Program-made: the position numbers and the translations under genes
The notes under the pieces: model-generated
The model's database searches: none
What the model was told of the DNA's origin: nothing
Seen by the model: only the letters and a program-made list of their open reading frames with translations
In this document: piece after piece, positions 53,795-63,223 of the stretch
Numbering within the stretch: position 1 is the stretch's first letter
Layout of the letters: the number at the start of each line of letters is the position of its first letter
Origin: Streptomyces natalensis ATCC 27448
GTDB lineage: Bacteria; Actinomycetota; Actinomycetes; Streptomycetales; Streptomycetaceae
Assembly: GCF_000935125.1 (NCBI RefSeq)
Contig: NZ_JRKI01000029.1
Location: 863,940-927,939 of the forward strand
DNA length: 64,000 nucleotides
Reading direction: 5' to 3'

Positions 53795-55155
53795 CCGGCC
53801 CCGGGTCCCCCGCCCACCAGCGGCAACGGCTCCCCTGGCCGCAGCGCCGGATCATCGACGGCAAAGGTCCGCACCCTTCCCGGTGCGGACCACGGCTGCT
53901 CGAAACGTACGGTCACTCTCCCCACCCCGCTGCCCTGCACCCATCCGGCGCCGTAATCGTCGTGCACCACATCGAGCCCCGGTGACCAGCGGCGCGGCAG
54001 CTCCTCCTCCGGCTCCGGCTCGCCCCCCTCCGCCCCTGCCGGTTCCGCCGCCGCCCGGGCGCTCTCCTGCGCCTCCTGCTCCGTCGCGAGCTGCGCGAAG
54101 AGATCCTCCTGGGTGAAGTCGGCCAGCCCGCTCACGCCCACCCCCAGCAGCCGCACTCCGCCCGTGGTGTCCACCGTCTCCAGGAGGCGCGCCACGGCCT
54201 CCCGCACGACCGCGGGGTCGTCCGTGGGCCCGCGCAGCGTCTCCGACCTGGTCAGCGTCGAGAAGTCGTAGTTACGGACCTTGATCACCACCGTGCGCCC
54301 GGACCGCCCGGCCGCCCGCAGCCGCTGCACACACCGCTCGGCCAGCCGCATCAGCTCGGTCCGCACCCGCGTCCGGTCGGTGAGATCGACCTCGAAGGTG
54401 TCCTCCACCGAGATCGACTTGGCATCCCGCTCGGCCACCACCGGGCGGTCGTCCTGGCCCAGCGCCATCGCGTACAGCCCGGCGCCGTGTGCCTTCCCCA
54501 GGAGCCGGACCAGCTCGTCCTCCCCGGCCTCCGCGGTCTCCGCGACAGTGTGGATCCCGGCCCGGCGCAGCGCCTCGGCCGTGGCCGGCCCCACCCCGGG
54601 CAGCGTCCGCACCGGCATCGGCCCCAGCAGCTCCCGTTCCGTACCTGGCTCGATCACCACCAGGCCGTCCGGCTTCGCCGCCTCGGACGCGATCTTCGCC
54701 AGCATCTTGGCCCCGGCCAGCCCCACCGAGCCGGTCAGTCCCGTGGCCTCACGGATGTCGCGCCGCAGCCGCTCCCCCACGGCCCGTACGGCATCCGCCT
54801 CGGGCGCCACCCCGCCCGCCTCCAGGTCCACGAACGCCTCGTCCAGGCTCAGCGGCTCCACCAGCGGCGACAGCGCATGCAGCAGCTCCATCACCTTCTC
54901 GCTGACCTGGCGGTAGAGCTCGAAGCGCGGACTGAGATAGGCGGCGTTGGGGCACAGCCGACGCGCCTGCGCGGTCGGCATGGCCGAGCGGACACCGAAG
55001 ACCCGGGCCTCGTACGACGCCGTGGCGACCACCCCGCGCGGCCCGATCCCGCCGACGATCACCGGCTTCCCGCGCAGGCTCGGCTTCGCCGCCTGCTCGG
55101 CAGAGGCGTAGAAGGCATCCATGTCCAGATGCAGAATCGTCGGCGCGGGTCTCAC
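53704..55155 (-). CDS. dinB: DNA polymerase IV (Y-family)
   Basis: 483-residue translesion polymerase. Catalytic carboxylates lie in ILHLDMDAFYASAEQ and in LSLDEAF; TASYEARVFGVRSAMP, LPGVGPATAEALRRAGIHTV (helix-hairpin-helix) and the little-finger domain follow. The C-terminal ~110 residues (after LADFTQEDLFAQL, a beta-clamp-like QEDLF motif) are an extra Pro/Glu/Gly-rich tail with WSPGLDVVHDDYGAGWVQG, found in actinobacterial DinB. GTG 55155; GTG 55185 also possible. The tail's coding region overlaps the PRC-barrel gene by 91 bp, tail to tail. Confidence 0.92.
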   Translation of the reverse strand: MRPAPTILHLDMDAFYASAEQAAKPSLRGKPVIVGGIGPRGVVATASYEARVFGVRSAMPTAQARRLCPNAAYLSPRFELYRQVSEKVMELLHALSPLVEPLSLDEAFVDLEAGGVAPEADAVRAVGERLRRDIREATGLTGSVGLAGAKMLAKIASEAAKPDGLVVIEPGTERELLGPMPVRTLPGVGPATAEALRRAGIHTVAETAEAGEDELVRLLGKAHGAGLYAMALGQDDRPVVAERDAKSISVEDTFEVDLTDRTRVRTELMRLAERCVQRLRAAGRSGRTVVIKVRNYDFSTLTRSETLRGPTDDPAVVREAVARLLETVDTTGGVRLLGVGVSGLADFTQEDLFAQLATEQEAQESARAAAEPAGAEGGEPEPEEELPRRWSPGLDVVHDDYGAGWVQGSGVGRVTVRFEQPWSAPGRVRTFAVDDPALRPGEPLPLVGGGPGAGQSSDPATWPKSLSPGGEAASDSGEEISSR

Positions 55156-55230
55156 ACAACCGATCCTCCCGCACCCCACTGACAATCGGCCCGAACCCGC
55201 TCCGAGGGCCGCGGCGGGCCTAGTGAGGGC

Positions 55231-55836
55231 TCAGCCCGCCCGGTTGCGCCGACGCGCGAGTTCGTCGTGCGGGTTCTCCCCGATCAGCGTCTCGCCGGTG
55301 TCCAGCCGCTCGCCGTGCAGCTCCGACAGCGCGGCCTCCACATCCCGCAGCACCACGCCCACCGCGATCCCGAAGACGCCCTGACCGCCCTGGAGCAGAT
55401 CGACGACCTGGTCGGGCGAGGTGCACTCGTAGACCGTGGCGCCGTCGCTCATCAGCGTCATCCGCGTCAGATCGGCCAGCCCGCGCGAGCGCAGATGCTG
55501 GACGGCGGTGCGGATGTTCTGCAACGAAACCCCGGTGTCCAGCAGCCGCTTGACGATCTTCAGGACGACGACGTCCCGGAAGTTGTACAGCCGCTGGGTG
55601 CCGGAACCGTAGGCGGGGCGGATGCTCGGCTCCACCAGACCGGTGCGCGCCCAGTAGTCGAGCTGCCGGTAGGTGATCCCCGCCGCCGCACACGCGGTCG
55701 GTCCCCGGTAGCCGATGGTCTCCGCCGCGCGGTCACCCGACACCGCGGCGGGCCGCGCCGGTGCGCGGTTCGCTGCTGCATTCGGGTGGAGCGGCAACGC
55801 CCCTTCCGCCGCCGTACCGTCGCCGGTGATTGCCAC
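55231..55836 (-). CDS. MerR-family regulator (second of the conserved pair)
   Basis: 201-residue MerR-like protein. HTH GITYRQLDYWARTGLVEPSI then GSGTQRLYNFRDVVVLKIVK; ~40-residue Ala/Pro-rich N-terminus and coiled C-terminus (VLRDVEAALSELHGERLDTG) with GGQGVFGIAVGVV. Located between dinB and the DUF151 gene, as the second MerR of the conserved garA-merR-DUF151-merR order of actinobacteria. Start ATG 55836. Palindromes near 55934-55963 may be operators. Confidence 0.87.
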   Translation of the reverse strand: MAITGDGTAAEGALPLHPNAAANRAPARPAAVSGDRAAETIGYRGPTACAAAGITYRQLDYWARTGLVEPSIRPAYGSGTQRLYNFRDVVVLKIVKRLLDTGVSLQNIRTAVQHLRSRGLADLTRMTLMSDGATVYECTSPDQVVDLLQGGQGVFGIAVGVVLRDVEAALSELHGERLDTGETLIGENPHDELARRRNRAG

Positions 55837-55933
55837 GCCGCCCTCCGTCCTCCACGTCCCGGACGGGACCTGCCTTATCGACGGTATGCAGTCACTGGGG
55901 GTGCGTCAACGATCGCCGCGCTCGCCACGCCGA

Positions 55934-55963
55934 GTGATAATCACCCTACGAGTGGTTTCTCGT
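55934..55963. promoter_or_regulatory. Candidate MerR operator
   Basis: GTGAT-A-ATCAC (55934-55944) and ACGAG-N6-CTCGT (55948-55963), about 100 bp upstream of the MerR gene. Confidence 0.35.
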
Positions 55964-56023
55964 GACCTCGCGCGGGGAACGGCTAAAGAGTTTGGCCGGA
56001 ATCAGACGCTTGGGCCGGCCGGG

Positions 56024-56497
56024 TCACTGGCTGCTGCTGCCGAAGTCCTCGGGCGAGATCTGATCGAGGAACTCGCGGAACTTCTCCACCTCGTCCTCCT
56101 GCTCGTCCGGGATCGCGATGCCCGCGTCGTCCAGCACACCGTCGGTGCCGTAGATCGGCGTACCGGTGCGCAGCGCCAGCGCTATGGCGTCCGACGGACG
56201 CGCGCTGACCTCGACGCCGCTGGCGAAGACCAGTTCGGCATAGAACACCCCCTCGCGCAGATCCGTGATGCGGACCTGCGTCAGCTCCTGGCCCACCGCT
56301 TCCAGCACATCCTTGAAAAGGTCGTGCGTCAGCGGCCTGGCAGGGACCATGCCCTGCTGGGCAAAGGCGATGGCGGTGGCCTCCCCCGGCCCGATCCAGA
56401 TGGGCAGGTAACGATCGCCTCCCACCTCCCGCAGGAGCACGATCGGTTGGCTGGAAGGCATTTCCACCCGGACACCCACGACGTCGAGCTCGTTCAC
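56024..56497 (-). CDS. Bifunctional nuclease-family (DUF151) protein
   Basis: 157-residue protein. MNELDVVGVRVEMPSSQPIV, LPIWIGPGEATAIAFAQQG, ARPLTHDLFKDVLEAVGQEL and SDAIALALRTGTPIY match DUF151, proteins with reported RNase/DNase activity in plants and conserved but unexplained in actinobacteria (Rv1829 type). GTG 56497. Acidic C-terminus. Between two MerR genes, a conserved order. Confidence 0.9.
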   Translation of the reverse strand: MNELDVVGVRVEMPSSQPIVLLREVGGDRYLPIWIGPGEATAIAFAQQGMVPARPLTHDLFKDVLEAVGQELTQVRITDLREGVFYAELVFASGVEVSARPSDAIALALRTGTPIYGTDGVLDDAGIAIPDEQEDEVEKFREFLDQISPEDFGSSSQ

Positions 56498-56550
56498 ACA
56501 GCAACCCTAGGACGTGCCCGGCCGGTTTGGGTAGTCGGGCAGTCATTTGG

Positions 56551-57300
56551 TCACGGGAGGCGGACCTTCAGGACGGTCTGGACCCATGCGGCATGGAGGC
56601 GTACGGACAGGGTCGCCAGCTCCCTGGCGGTGGCCTCCGCATGCGCCCTGGTCTGCGGATTACGGTGCCGGCGAAGCGGCGCCACGACCTGCTCGACAAG
56701 GCCCGCCTCGCGCTCGGCGGCCGCCTTGACGGCACGCAGATGCCGTGGTTCGAGACCGAAGCGTCCCAGCTCGGCGACGAGTTTCGCCACCGTGACGGCC
56801 TCGCTGCCGTAGCTGCCGTCGGCATCGGGCGCGACCAACCCGTACGCCTCCCAGTCGGCCAGCGCCGCCTCGTCCGCCTCCGCGGCTTCCAGCAGCTCCT
56901 CCCGGCCGACCCGGGCGGCCGGTGCACGGTCCTCGCCCGCCTCACGCATCCCCGGAACAAGATCCCGGGACGCGGTGGCCTGGGCCGGCAGCTGCACCTG
57001 CTCACCGCGCTCCAGGGCGTCCAGATGCTCGCGGATGACTTTCAGCGGAAGATAGTGGTCACGTTGCATCCGCAGCACGCCGGCGAGCCGCTCGACGTCG
57101 GCGGGCGTGAATTTGCGGTATCCGGAAGGCGTGCGCTCCGGCTCGACCAGCCCCTCGGCCTCCAGGAAGCGGATCTTGGAGATGGTGACCTCGGGGAATT
57201 CCTCGCGCAGCAAAGTGAGCACCGTACCGATGCTCACCGGCTTGCCGTCCGAGGAGGCGGCGCCGGAGGACCCGGCACCGCCTTTCGGTGTGGGGCGCAT
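56551..57300 (-). CDS. MerR-family regulator, FtsR-like
   Basis: 249-residue MerR protein (Rv1828/FtsR type). SIGTVLTLLREEFPEVTISK and IRFLEAEGLVEPERTPSGYR form the winged HTH; the rest is helical with Ala/Glu-rich LLEAAEADEAALADWEAYGL. In Corynebacterium the orthologue FtsR activates ftsZ; that role is only inferred. ATG 57300; the FHA gene ends 17 bp upstream, so the genes are co-transcribed. Confidence 0.88.
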   Translation of the reverse strand: MRPTPKGGAGSSGAASSDGKPVSIGTVLTLLREEFPEVTISKIRFLEAEGLVEPERTPSGYRKFTPADVERLAGVLRMQRDHYLPLKVIREHLDALERGEQVQLPAQATASRDLVPGMREAGEDRAPAARVGREELLEAAEADEAALADWEAYGLVAPDADGSYGSEAVTVAKLVAELGRFGLEPRHLRAVKAAAEREAGLVEQVVAPLRRHRNPQTRAHAEATARELATLSVRLHAAWVQTVLKVRLP

Positions 57301-57317
57301 ATGCCTTCCCTGGCCGG

Positions 57318-58094
57318 TCAGATACCGGCGCCTCGCTGGCTCGCGTAGAAGACCAGCCGGAACTTGCCGATCTGGACCTCGTCCCCGTTGGAGAGCGCGA
57401 CCGAGTCGATCGGCTCGCGGTTGACGTACGTGCCGTTCAGGCTGCCGACGTCGGCGACCGTGAAACGGCCGTCGGGGCCGCGCCGGAACTCCACGTGGCG
57501 GCGCGAGACCGTCACGTCGTCCAGGAAGATGTCGCCCTGCGGGTGGCGCCCGGCCGTGGTCAGCTCGTCGTCCAGCAGGAAGCGGCTGCCCGAATTCGGT
57601 CCCCGGCGGACGACCAGCAGCGCCGAGCCCAGCGGGAGGGCGTCGACCGCCGCCTGGGCCTCGGGCGACAGGGACGGCATCTGGGTCTGGCCCGTCGCCT
57701 CCGCGTCATAGGCCTCGATGCCCGAAATGGAGATCGTCGACGTCGTCTCGGACGCGCGTTCGGGCTGGGCGCCCGCGCGCAGCGGCGCACCACAGTTGGA
57801 ACAGAACCGGCTCGCCTCGGCGCTCCGGTGCCCACACCTCGTACAGACCAGCACAGCCGAACCTCCACCCGGGGTTGAGGCCGATGGTTCCTGGGAACCT
57901 ATGCGGGCGGCACCGGAGGGGTCAACAGAACCCGCGCCGTGCCCCCCGGACGGACCGCTGACCTCGTCACGGAAGAGCGGACGGTCCGTCCCGGCGTCGC
58001 CCTCCTCGGACCGGCCCGCGGCACGATGCCGCGCCGAGCCGCTGCCGCCTTCCTGGCGTGCGCTCTTGCCGAACAGCTTTCCAAACAACTTCAC
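57318..58094 (-). CDS. FHA-domain protein, GarA-like, with zinc ribbon
   Basis: 258-residue signalling protein. A basic N-terminus, a zinc ribbon CTRCGHRSAEASRFCSNCG (~108-126), an ETTSTISISG segment like the phosphorylated ETTS site of GarA/OdhI, and a C-terminal FHA domain (TAGRHPQGDIFLDDVTVSRR, SLNGTYVNREPI). Phosphorylated GarA-type proteins regulate 2-oxoglutarate metabolism; this longer form with a zinc ribbon is typical of Streptomyces. GTG 58094, AAGGGG 8 nt upstream. Confidence 0.9.
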   Translation of the reverse strand: MKLFGKLFGKSARQEGGSGSARHRAAGRSEEGDAGTDRPLFRDEVSGPSGGHGAGSVDPSGAARIGSQEPSASTPGGGSAVLVCTRCGHRSAEASRFCSNCGAPLRAGAQPERASETTSTISISGIEAYDAEATGQTQMPSLSPEAQAAVDALPLGSALLVVRRGPNSGSRFLLDDELTTAGRHPQGDIFLDDVTVSRRHVEFRRGPDGRFTVADVGSLNGTYVNREPIDSVALSNGDEVQIGKFRLVFYASQRGAGI

Positions 58095-58284
58095 GGGCGA
58101 TTCCCCTTGAACGAAACAGACCCGCCCGTGGGGCAGGACGAACCCTCGATGCACACACCGGCCGATCCGGACATCCTGTGAACGTCCGTGGCCATCAGAC
58201 AGTTTCCACCACACACCACAATCACGGTGCGCCGACCCCCCGCTACCTCATGCCCTCCCCGGGCCATCGCCATACGTGAACCCC

Positions 58285-59271
58285 TCACTGCGATGACGAC
58301 CGAGCGTAGTCAGGCCGCTTCGCCTCTCGCAAGGCATCCACAATGATCTTCCTTTGTCGGGTCACAGACACCCTGGCCTGCTCCTTTTCCAAAGTCTGAA
58401 CCACCCCGCCGGGGATGTTCAGAGCCGGTTCCAGATCTTCGGGCTTACCGATGACCTTGAAACGGTAGGGCTGGGTGACCCGCTTTCCGTCGATCCCCAC
58501 GCCGCCGCTCACATCCGAGAGATACGTGTTCGCGACGACCCGTACGTTGTTGACCTGGATGGCCTCGGCACCGGCCGCCCGCAGCTCCTGGATGGTGTCC
58601 AGCAGCTTGTCCGCCTCGACGGAGTGGGAGGCGTCGTCGATGGTCAGGGTGATGCCGGGGCCCTGCGCCGCGACGGTCCCGGCCAGCACGCCCAGCTGCT
58701 GTTCCTTCTCCACGGTCTGCTTACGGGCCTCCTCGGCCTGGTCCGAGCTGTTCTCCAGCTCGGTCTTCTGCCCTTCAAGACGCCGCTGCTCGTCCGTCAG
58801 CCGCTGGGAGCGGTTGTCCAGTTCATCCAGAATGCGCACCAGATCCTCCTGGCGCGCACCCCGCAACGCGCTGCTGTCACTCGTGGAACGTACCTGAATC
58901 GCCAGGCCGAGACCGAGAATGAACAGGAGCAGAGCAACGATCAGTTGAGCCCGGGTCAGCCGCGGCGGCCACAGGCTCGCGACGAGGCGCTGACGGCCGG
59001 TTTGCGGCTCTCCGGATGTCCCATCTTCCGCCACCGGGGCGGCGCCACCGGCATCTGCCGGTTTATCGGCGGTCTGCCGCGTGTCGTCCGATTTGCGCCC
59101 TTCTGGTTCCTCCCCCGCAACCTTGGGGGCGGGCCGGCTCTCCGGAGGCATCGGCCGCCGGTCGGCGGGCCCGCGGCCCTGCTGCGGCTCCGGCTCACGC
59201 TGCTCCGGCTCGTGCCGCTCCGGCGTCTTCTTCTCCGGCCCGGGGGTCTCGTCGGCTGTCATCCGCCTCAC
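58285..59271 (-). CDS. DUF881 membrane-anchored protein
   Basis: 328-residue protein. A ~95-residue Pro/Glu-rich cytoplasmic part, one helix (LIVALLLFILGLGLAIQV), a coiled coil (~150-190, LDELDNRSQRLTDEQRRLEG) and the DUF881 domain (GPGITLTIDDASH, LRAAGAEAIQVNNVRVVANT). Role unknown; linked to envelope or division by its conserved neighbours. GTG 59271 overlaps the sbp stop (GTGA). Confidence 0.9.
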   Translation of the reverse strand: MRRMTADETPGPEKKTPERHEPEQREPEPQQGRGPADRRPMPPESRPAPKVAGEEPEGRKSDDTRQTADKPADAGGAAPVAEDGTSGEPQTGRQRLVASLWPPRLTRAQLIVALLLFILGLGLAIQVRSTSDSSALRGARQEDLVRILDELDNRSQRLTDEQRRLEGQKTELENSSDQAEEARKQTVEKEQQLGVLAGTVAAQGPGITLTIDDASHSVEADKLLDTIQELRAAGAEAIQVNNVRVVANTYLSDVSGGVGIDGKRVTQPYRFKVIGKPEDLEPALNIPGGVVQTLEKEQARVSVTRQRKIIVDALREAKRPDYARSSSQ

Positions 59272-59600
59272 GCCCTGAAAACGTGCCGGCGGATCGCGGC
59301 CGCGTTGGAGAAGATCCGGATACCCAGCACCACGACGACTCCGGTGGAGAGTTGGGCGCCGACGCCCAGTTTGTCGCCGAGGAAGACGATCAGCGCGGCG
59401 ACCACGACGTTGGAGAGAAAGGAGACGACGAAGACCTTGTCGTCAAAGATGCCGTCCAGCATCGCGCGCAGACCGCCGAACACGGCATCCAGCGCCGCCA
59501 CGACAGCAATCGGCAAGTAGGGCTCGACCACCGTCGGCACCACGGGTCGGACCACAAGCCCGACCACGACTCCCACAATGAGGCCCAGTACGGCGATCAC
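59268..59600 (-). CDS. sbp: Small basic protein (DUF1290)
   Basis: 110-residue membrane protein with three hydrophobic stretches (MIAVLGLIVGVVVGLVVRPV; VFVVSFLSNVVVAALIVFLG; TGVVVVLGIRI). Sbp/DUF1290 genes sit between two DUF881 genes throughout actinobacteria. GTG 59600 overlaps the preceding DUF881 stop by 4 bp, and its own stop overlaps the next; all three are translationally coupled. Confidence 0.92.
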   Translation of the reverse strand: MIAVLGLIVGVVVGLVVRPVVPTVVEPYLPIAVVAALDAVFGGLRAMLDGIFDDKVFVVSFLSNVVVAALIVFLGDKLGVGAQLSTGVVVVLGIRIFSNAAAIRRHVFRA

Positions 59601-60529
59601 GATGTGCCCTTCCCTGTGTCGGCGCCGTCCGCCTTGGCGGCACCGGCCTGCGGCTTTGCGGTACGTACGGTCAAACTGGGCGCGGGCGGCAGCATGAGCT
59701 CACCCTCGGCCGAAATCTTGGTGCGCACGCCGTAGTTCTCCTGCAGTACCCGCAGATACTGACCGTCGGCGCTGGCCTGGAACGCGGTGCTCAGCCGCTG
59801 CCCGTCCCCCACCGCCAGCACCGTATAAGGCGGTACCAGTGGCTTGTTGTCGACCAGTATGGCGTCTCCCGCGGCCCTGATCGCCGAGAGTGACGTAAGC
59901 CGCTGTCCATTGACCGAGACGGCCTCCGCACCGGACTCCCACAGGCCGTTGACGACGCGCTGCATGTCCCTGTCCCGTACCCGCCCGGTGTCGGAGAAAC
60001 CACTGCTCTCCCGCGGGCCGCCCCCACTGGACTCCGCATCCTTGGCGTCGTCCACCACCAGTTTCACGCCAGGGCCGGTCACTTCGGTCGAACCGGACAA
60101 CAGGGCCAGCAGATCGACCTTGTCGCCACCGTGCGTCTTCAGCGCCTCGTGCTGCATTCTGCTGACCGCGTCCCGGGTCGCATCCACCCGCTTTTGCTGT
60201 GTGTCCGCCGCGCTGGTGCCCTTCTGGATGCGGTGGATGAGCTCCTCGCGTTCCTTCGCGAGCGTCGGTGCCGATATCCGCGCCTGAGCGGCACCTACCG
60301 TGACCACCACGGCCGCCAGGACGAGACCGGTGGCCAGGCCCAACTTTGCGCGCAGAGTGCGCGGCAGACCGCTGACGCCCGCGGCGGATTTGCGCGCAGC
60401 GGCCTCCGCATACCCGTCGTCGAGGCTGTGATCCATCACATTGGTCAGCAGCGACATCGACGCGTCGGGGCGCGCGGCCGGCTTCCTTGGAGTGCTCCGA
60501 TCGGGGCGCTGCTGCGACATGCCGCTCAT
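59597..60529 (-). CDS. DUF881 membrane-anchored protein
   Basis: 310-residue paralogue. A ~55-residue cytoplasmic N-terminus with MSLLTNVMDHSLDDGYAEAA, one helix (LGLATGLVLAAVVVTVGAAQ), short coiled coil, then DUF881 (GPGVKLVVDDAKD, ESGAEAVSVNGQRLTSLSAI). ATG 60529 (or 60520). First gene of the DUF881-sbp-DUF881 set, 76 bp after the pyrophosphorylase stop. Confidence 0.9.
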   Translation of the reverse strand: MSGMSQQRPDRSTPRKPAARPDASMSLLTNVMDHSLDDGYAEAAARKSAAGVSGLPRTLRAKLGLATGLVLAAVVVTVGAAQARISAPTLAKEREELIHRIQKGTSAADTQQKRVDATRDAVSRMQHEALKTHGGDKVDLLALLSGSTEVTGPGVKLVVDDAKDAESSGGGPRESSGFSDTGRVRDRDMQRVVNGLWESGAEAVSVNGQRLTSLSAIRAAGDAILVDNKPLVPPYTVLAVGDGQRLSTAFQASADGQYLRVLQENYGVRTKISAEGELMLPPAPSLTVRTAKPQAGAAKADGADTGKGTS

Positions 60530-60605
60530 CGTCGCACGCCGCACTGACAGTCTCCCAATGGCCCCACCGGCGTGCCCGATTACGGGCACGCCGGTGTGCC
60601 GCGGT

Positions 60606-63101
60606 TCATCGCCCGGCGCTGTCCACCACGGCCGACCACTCGTCCAGCAGCTGCTGGGCGGAGGCGTCGTCCGGCCCCTCCGCCCACAGGTGCGTGACCG
60701 CCTCGGCCGGGTCGGGCAGCACCAGCACCCAGCGGCCATCGGTCTCCACGACCCGTACACCGTCGGTGGTGTCCACCTCCCGGTCGCCGGCCGCCTCGAC
60801 CACATGCCGCATGACCAGCCCCTTGACCGCCCACGGCGTGGCGAGATCGCGGCGCAGGACATGCGCCCGTGGGATCCGCGCATCGATCTGGCTGAGCGTG
60901 AGCTGCGTGCGGGCCACCAGGCCGATCAGCCTGACGAACGCGGCCGCGCCGTCGAAGACGCTGCTGAACTCGGGGATGATGAACCCGCCCAGCCCGTCAC
61001 CACCGAAAACCGTGCCCTCCATCCGGCCCACCCGGGTCAGATCGTCGGGCGAGGTGGTCGTCCACTCCACCTGGGTCCCGTGATACGCGGCGACCTGCTC
61101 GGCGATCCGGGTCGTGGTCACCGGCAGCGCCACCCGCCCGCTGCGCCGCTCGGCCGCCACCAGATCCAGCATCACCAGCAGCGCACGGTCGTCCTCGATG
61201 ATCCGGCCGCGCTCGTCCACCAGGGACAGCCGCTCGCCCACGGGGTCGAAGCGCACCCCGAACGCCGCCCGCGCGGACGCCACGATCTCACCGAGCCGGA
61301 CCAGGCCCGAGCGTCTGGCCTCGGCCGTCTCGGTCGGCCGGGACTCGTCGAGACCGGGATTGATCGTCAGCGAGTCGACCCCGAGCCGCCCCAGCAGACT
61401 GGGCAGCACCAGACCGGCGCTTCCGTTGGACGCATCCACGACGACCTTGAGCCCGGAGTCGGCGATACCCGTGGTGTCCACGGCCCGCAGGACGGATCCG
61501 GTGTACGAGTCGAAGACGCTCGCCGGGAAACGCAGATCACCGATCTCGCCGGGGAAGGCGCGGCGGTATTCCTGACGGGCGTAGACCCGGTCGAGCTTGC
61601 GCTGGCCGGCCTGCGAGAGGTCGGCGCCCCGCTCGTCGAAGAACATGATGTCGACGGAGTCCGGCACCCCCGGCGTCGTCCGGACCATGATGCCGCCGGC
61701 GCTGCCCCGGGCGGTCTGCTGGCGGGCGACCGGAAGCGGAACGTTCTCGAGATCCCTCACATCGATGGCGCTGGCCTGCAAGGCCGAGATCACCGCGCGC
61801 TTGAGCGCCCGCGCGCCACGGGAGTGGTCACGGGCGGTGGTGACGGTCGACCCCTTCTTGAGCGTGGTGGCATACGCACCCGCGAGCCGCACCGCCAGCT
61901 CCGGAGTGATCTCGACGTTCAGGATCCCCGACACCCCGCGTGCCCCGAACAGATGCGCCTGGCCGCGGGACTCCCAGATCACCGACGTATTGACGAACGC
62001 ACCGGCCTCGATCGTCTTGAACGGATAGACCCGCACGTTCCCCTGAACGATCGACTCCTCGCCGATCAGACATTCGTCGCCGATGACCGCGCCGTCCTCG
62101 ATCCGCGCGGCCCGCATGATGTCGGTGTTCTTACCGATCACACAGCCGCGCAGATTGCTGTGCTGCCCGACGTAGACGTTGTCGTGGACCACGGCCTTGT
62201 GCAGAAAGGCGCCGCTCTTGACGACGACATTGGAGCCGACGACCGTGTGCTCGCGGATCTCCACACCGGCCTCGACCTTGGCGTAGTCACCGATGTACAG
62301 CGGCCCCCGCAGCACCGCGTCGGGATGCACCTCCGCACCCTCGGCCACCCACACGCCCGGCGAGATCTCGAAGCCGTCGATTTCGACGTCGACCTTGCCT
62401 TCGAGGACATCCGCCTGCGCCTTGACGTAGCTCTCGTGGGTGCCGACGTCCTCCCAGTAGCCCTCGGCGACATAACCGTAAATCGGCTTGCCTTCCTTCA
62501 TGAGCTGCGGGAAGACATCGCCGGACCAGTCCACCGGAACATCCGGCTCGAAGTAGTCGAAGACCTCGGGCTCCATCACGTAGATGCCCGTGTTGACGGT
62601 GTCCGAGAAGACCTGGCCCCAGGTGGGCTTTTCCAGGAACCGCTCGACCCGGCCGGCCTCGTCGACGATGGTGATGCCGAACTCCAGCGGATTGGGAACC
62701 CGGGTGAGGCAGACGGTGACCAGGGCGCCCTTTTCCTTGTGGAACCGGATCAGATCGGAGAGATCGAAGTCGGTGAGGGCATCACCCGAGATGACGAGAA
62801 AAGCATCGTCCTTGAGGGCCGCCTCCGCGTTCTTCACGCTCCCCGCGGTGCCCAGTGGCTTTTCCTCGTTGGCGTATGTGAGCTCCATTCCGAGCTCTTC
62901 CCCGTCGCCGAAATAGTTTTTGACGAGCGAGGCAAGGAATTGCACGGTCACGACGGTCTCGGTGAGACCATGCCGTTTCAGCAGCCGCAGCACATGCTCC
63001 ATGATGGGCCTATTGGCCACCGGCAGCAGCGGTTTCGGCATGCTCGAGGTCATAGGGCGAAGGCGAGTGCCTTCGCCGCCTGCCATCACAACGGCCTTCA
63101 T
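60606..63101 (-). CDS. Mannose-1-phosphate guanylyltransferase fused to degenerate phosphomannomutase domain
   Basis: 831-residue three-part protein. An N-terminal nucleotidyltransferase (MKAVVMAGGEGTRLRPMTSS, EKPLGTAGSVKNAE, FLVISGDALTDFD; ~1-235) and a left-handed beta-helix of hexapeptide repeats (~245-380) probably make GDP-mannose. The C-terminal ~430 residues follow the phosphomannomutase fold (LKVVVDASNGSAGLVLPSLL, FGVRFDPVGERLSLVDERGR), but the phosphoserine loop TASHNP is replaced by RTTPGVPD, so phosphate transfer looks impossible. As in S. coelicolor SCO1388. GDP-mannose feeds glycolipids and protein O-mannosylation. Confidence 0.9.
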   Translation of the reverse strand: MKAVVMAGGEGTRLRPMTSSMPKPLLPVANRPIMEHVLRLLKRHGLTETVVTVQFLASLVKNYFGDGEELGMELTYANEEKPLGTAGSVKNAEAALKDDAFLVISGDALTDFDLSDLIRFHKEKGALVTVCLTRVPNPLEFGITIVDEAGRVERFLEKPTWGQVFSDTVNTGIYVMEPEVFDYFEPDVPVDWSGDVFPQLMKEGKPIYGYVAEGYWEDVGTHESYVKAQADVLEGKVDVEIDGFEISPGVWVAEGAEVHPDAVLRGPLYIGDYAKVEAGVEIREHTVVGSNVVVKSGAFLHKAVVHDNVYVGQHSNLRGCVIGKNTDIMRAARIEDGAVIGDECLIGEESIVQGNVRVYPFKTIEAGAFVNTSVIWESRGQAHLFGARGVSGILNVEITPELAVRLAGAYATTLKKGSTVTTARDHSRGARALKRAVISALQASAIDVRDLENVPLPVARQQTARGSAGGIMVRTTPGVPDSVDIMFFDERGADLSQAGQRKLDRVYARQEYRRAFPGEIGDLRFPASVFDSYTGSVLRAVDTTGIADSGLKVVVDASNGSAGLVLPSLLGRLGVDSLTINPGLDESRPTETAEARRSGLVRLGEIVASARAAFGVRFDPVGERLSLVDERGRIIEDDRALLVMLDLVAAERRSGRVALPVTTTRIAEQVAAYHGTQVEWTTTSPDDLTRVGRMEGTVFGGDGLGGFIIPEFSSVFDGAAAFVRLIGLVARTQLTLSQIDARIPRAHVLRRDLATPWAVKGLVMRHVVEAAGDREVDTTDGVRVVETDGRWVLVLPDPAEAVTHLWAEGPDDASAQQLLDEWSAVVDSAGR

Positions 63102-63223
63102 GTCGGAAGCGTCCTCCTCTAAGAGACGAACGGTCTTGCCGACTTCACTTGTCCAGGTCGCCCACTGTTGCTGTGCTCACGTTCGGGCACCGGACCTTGG
63201 CATAATCTGCCGGTTCGACGAGC

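Noticed and set aside
60441..63122. 893-codon frame antisense to the guanylyltransferase
   Set aside because: Shadow frame with repetitive composition.
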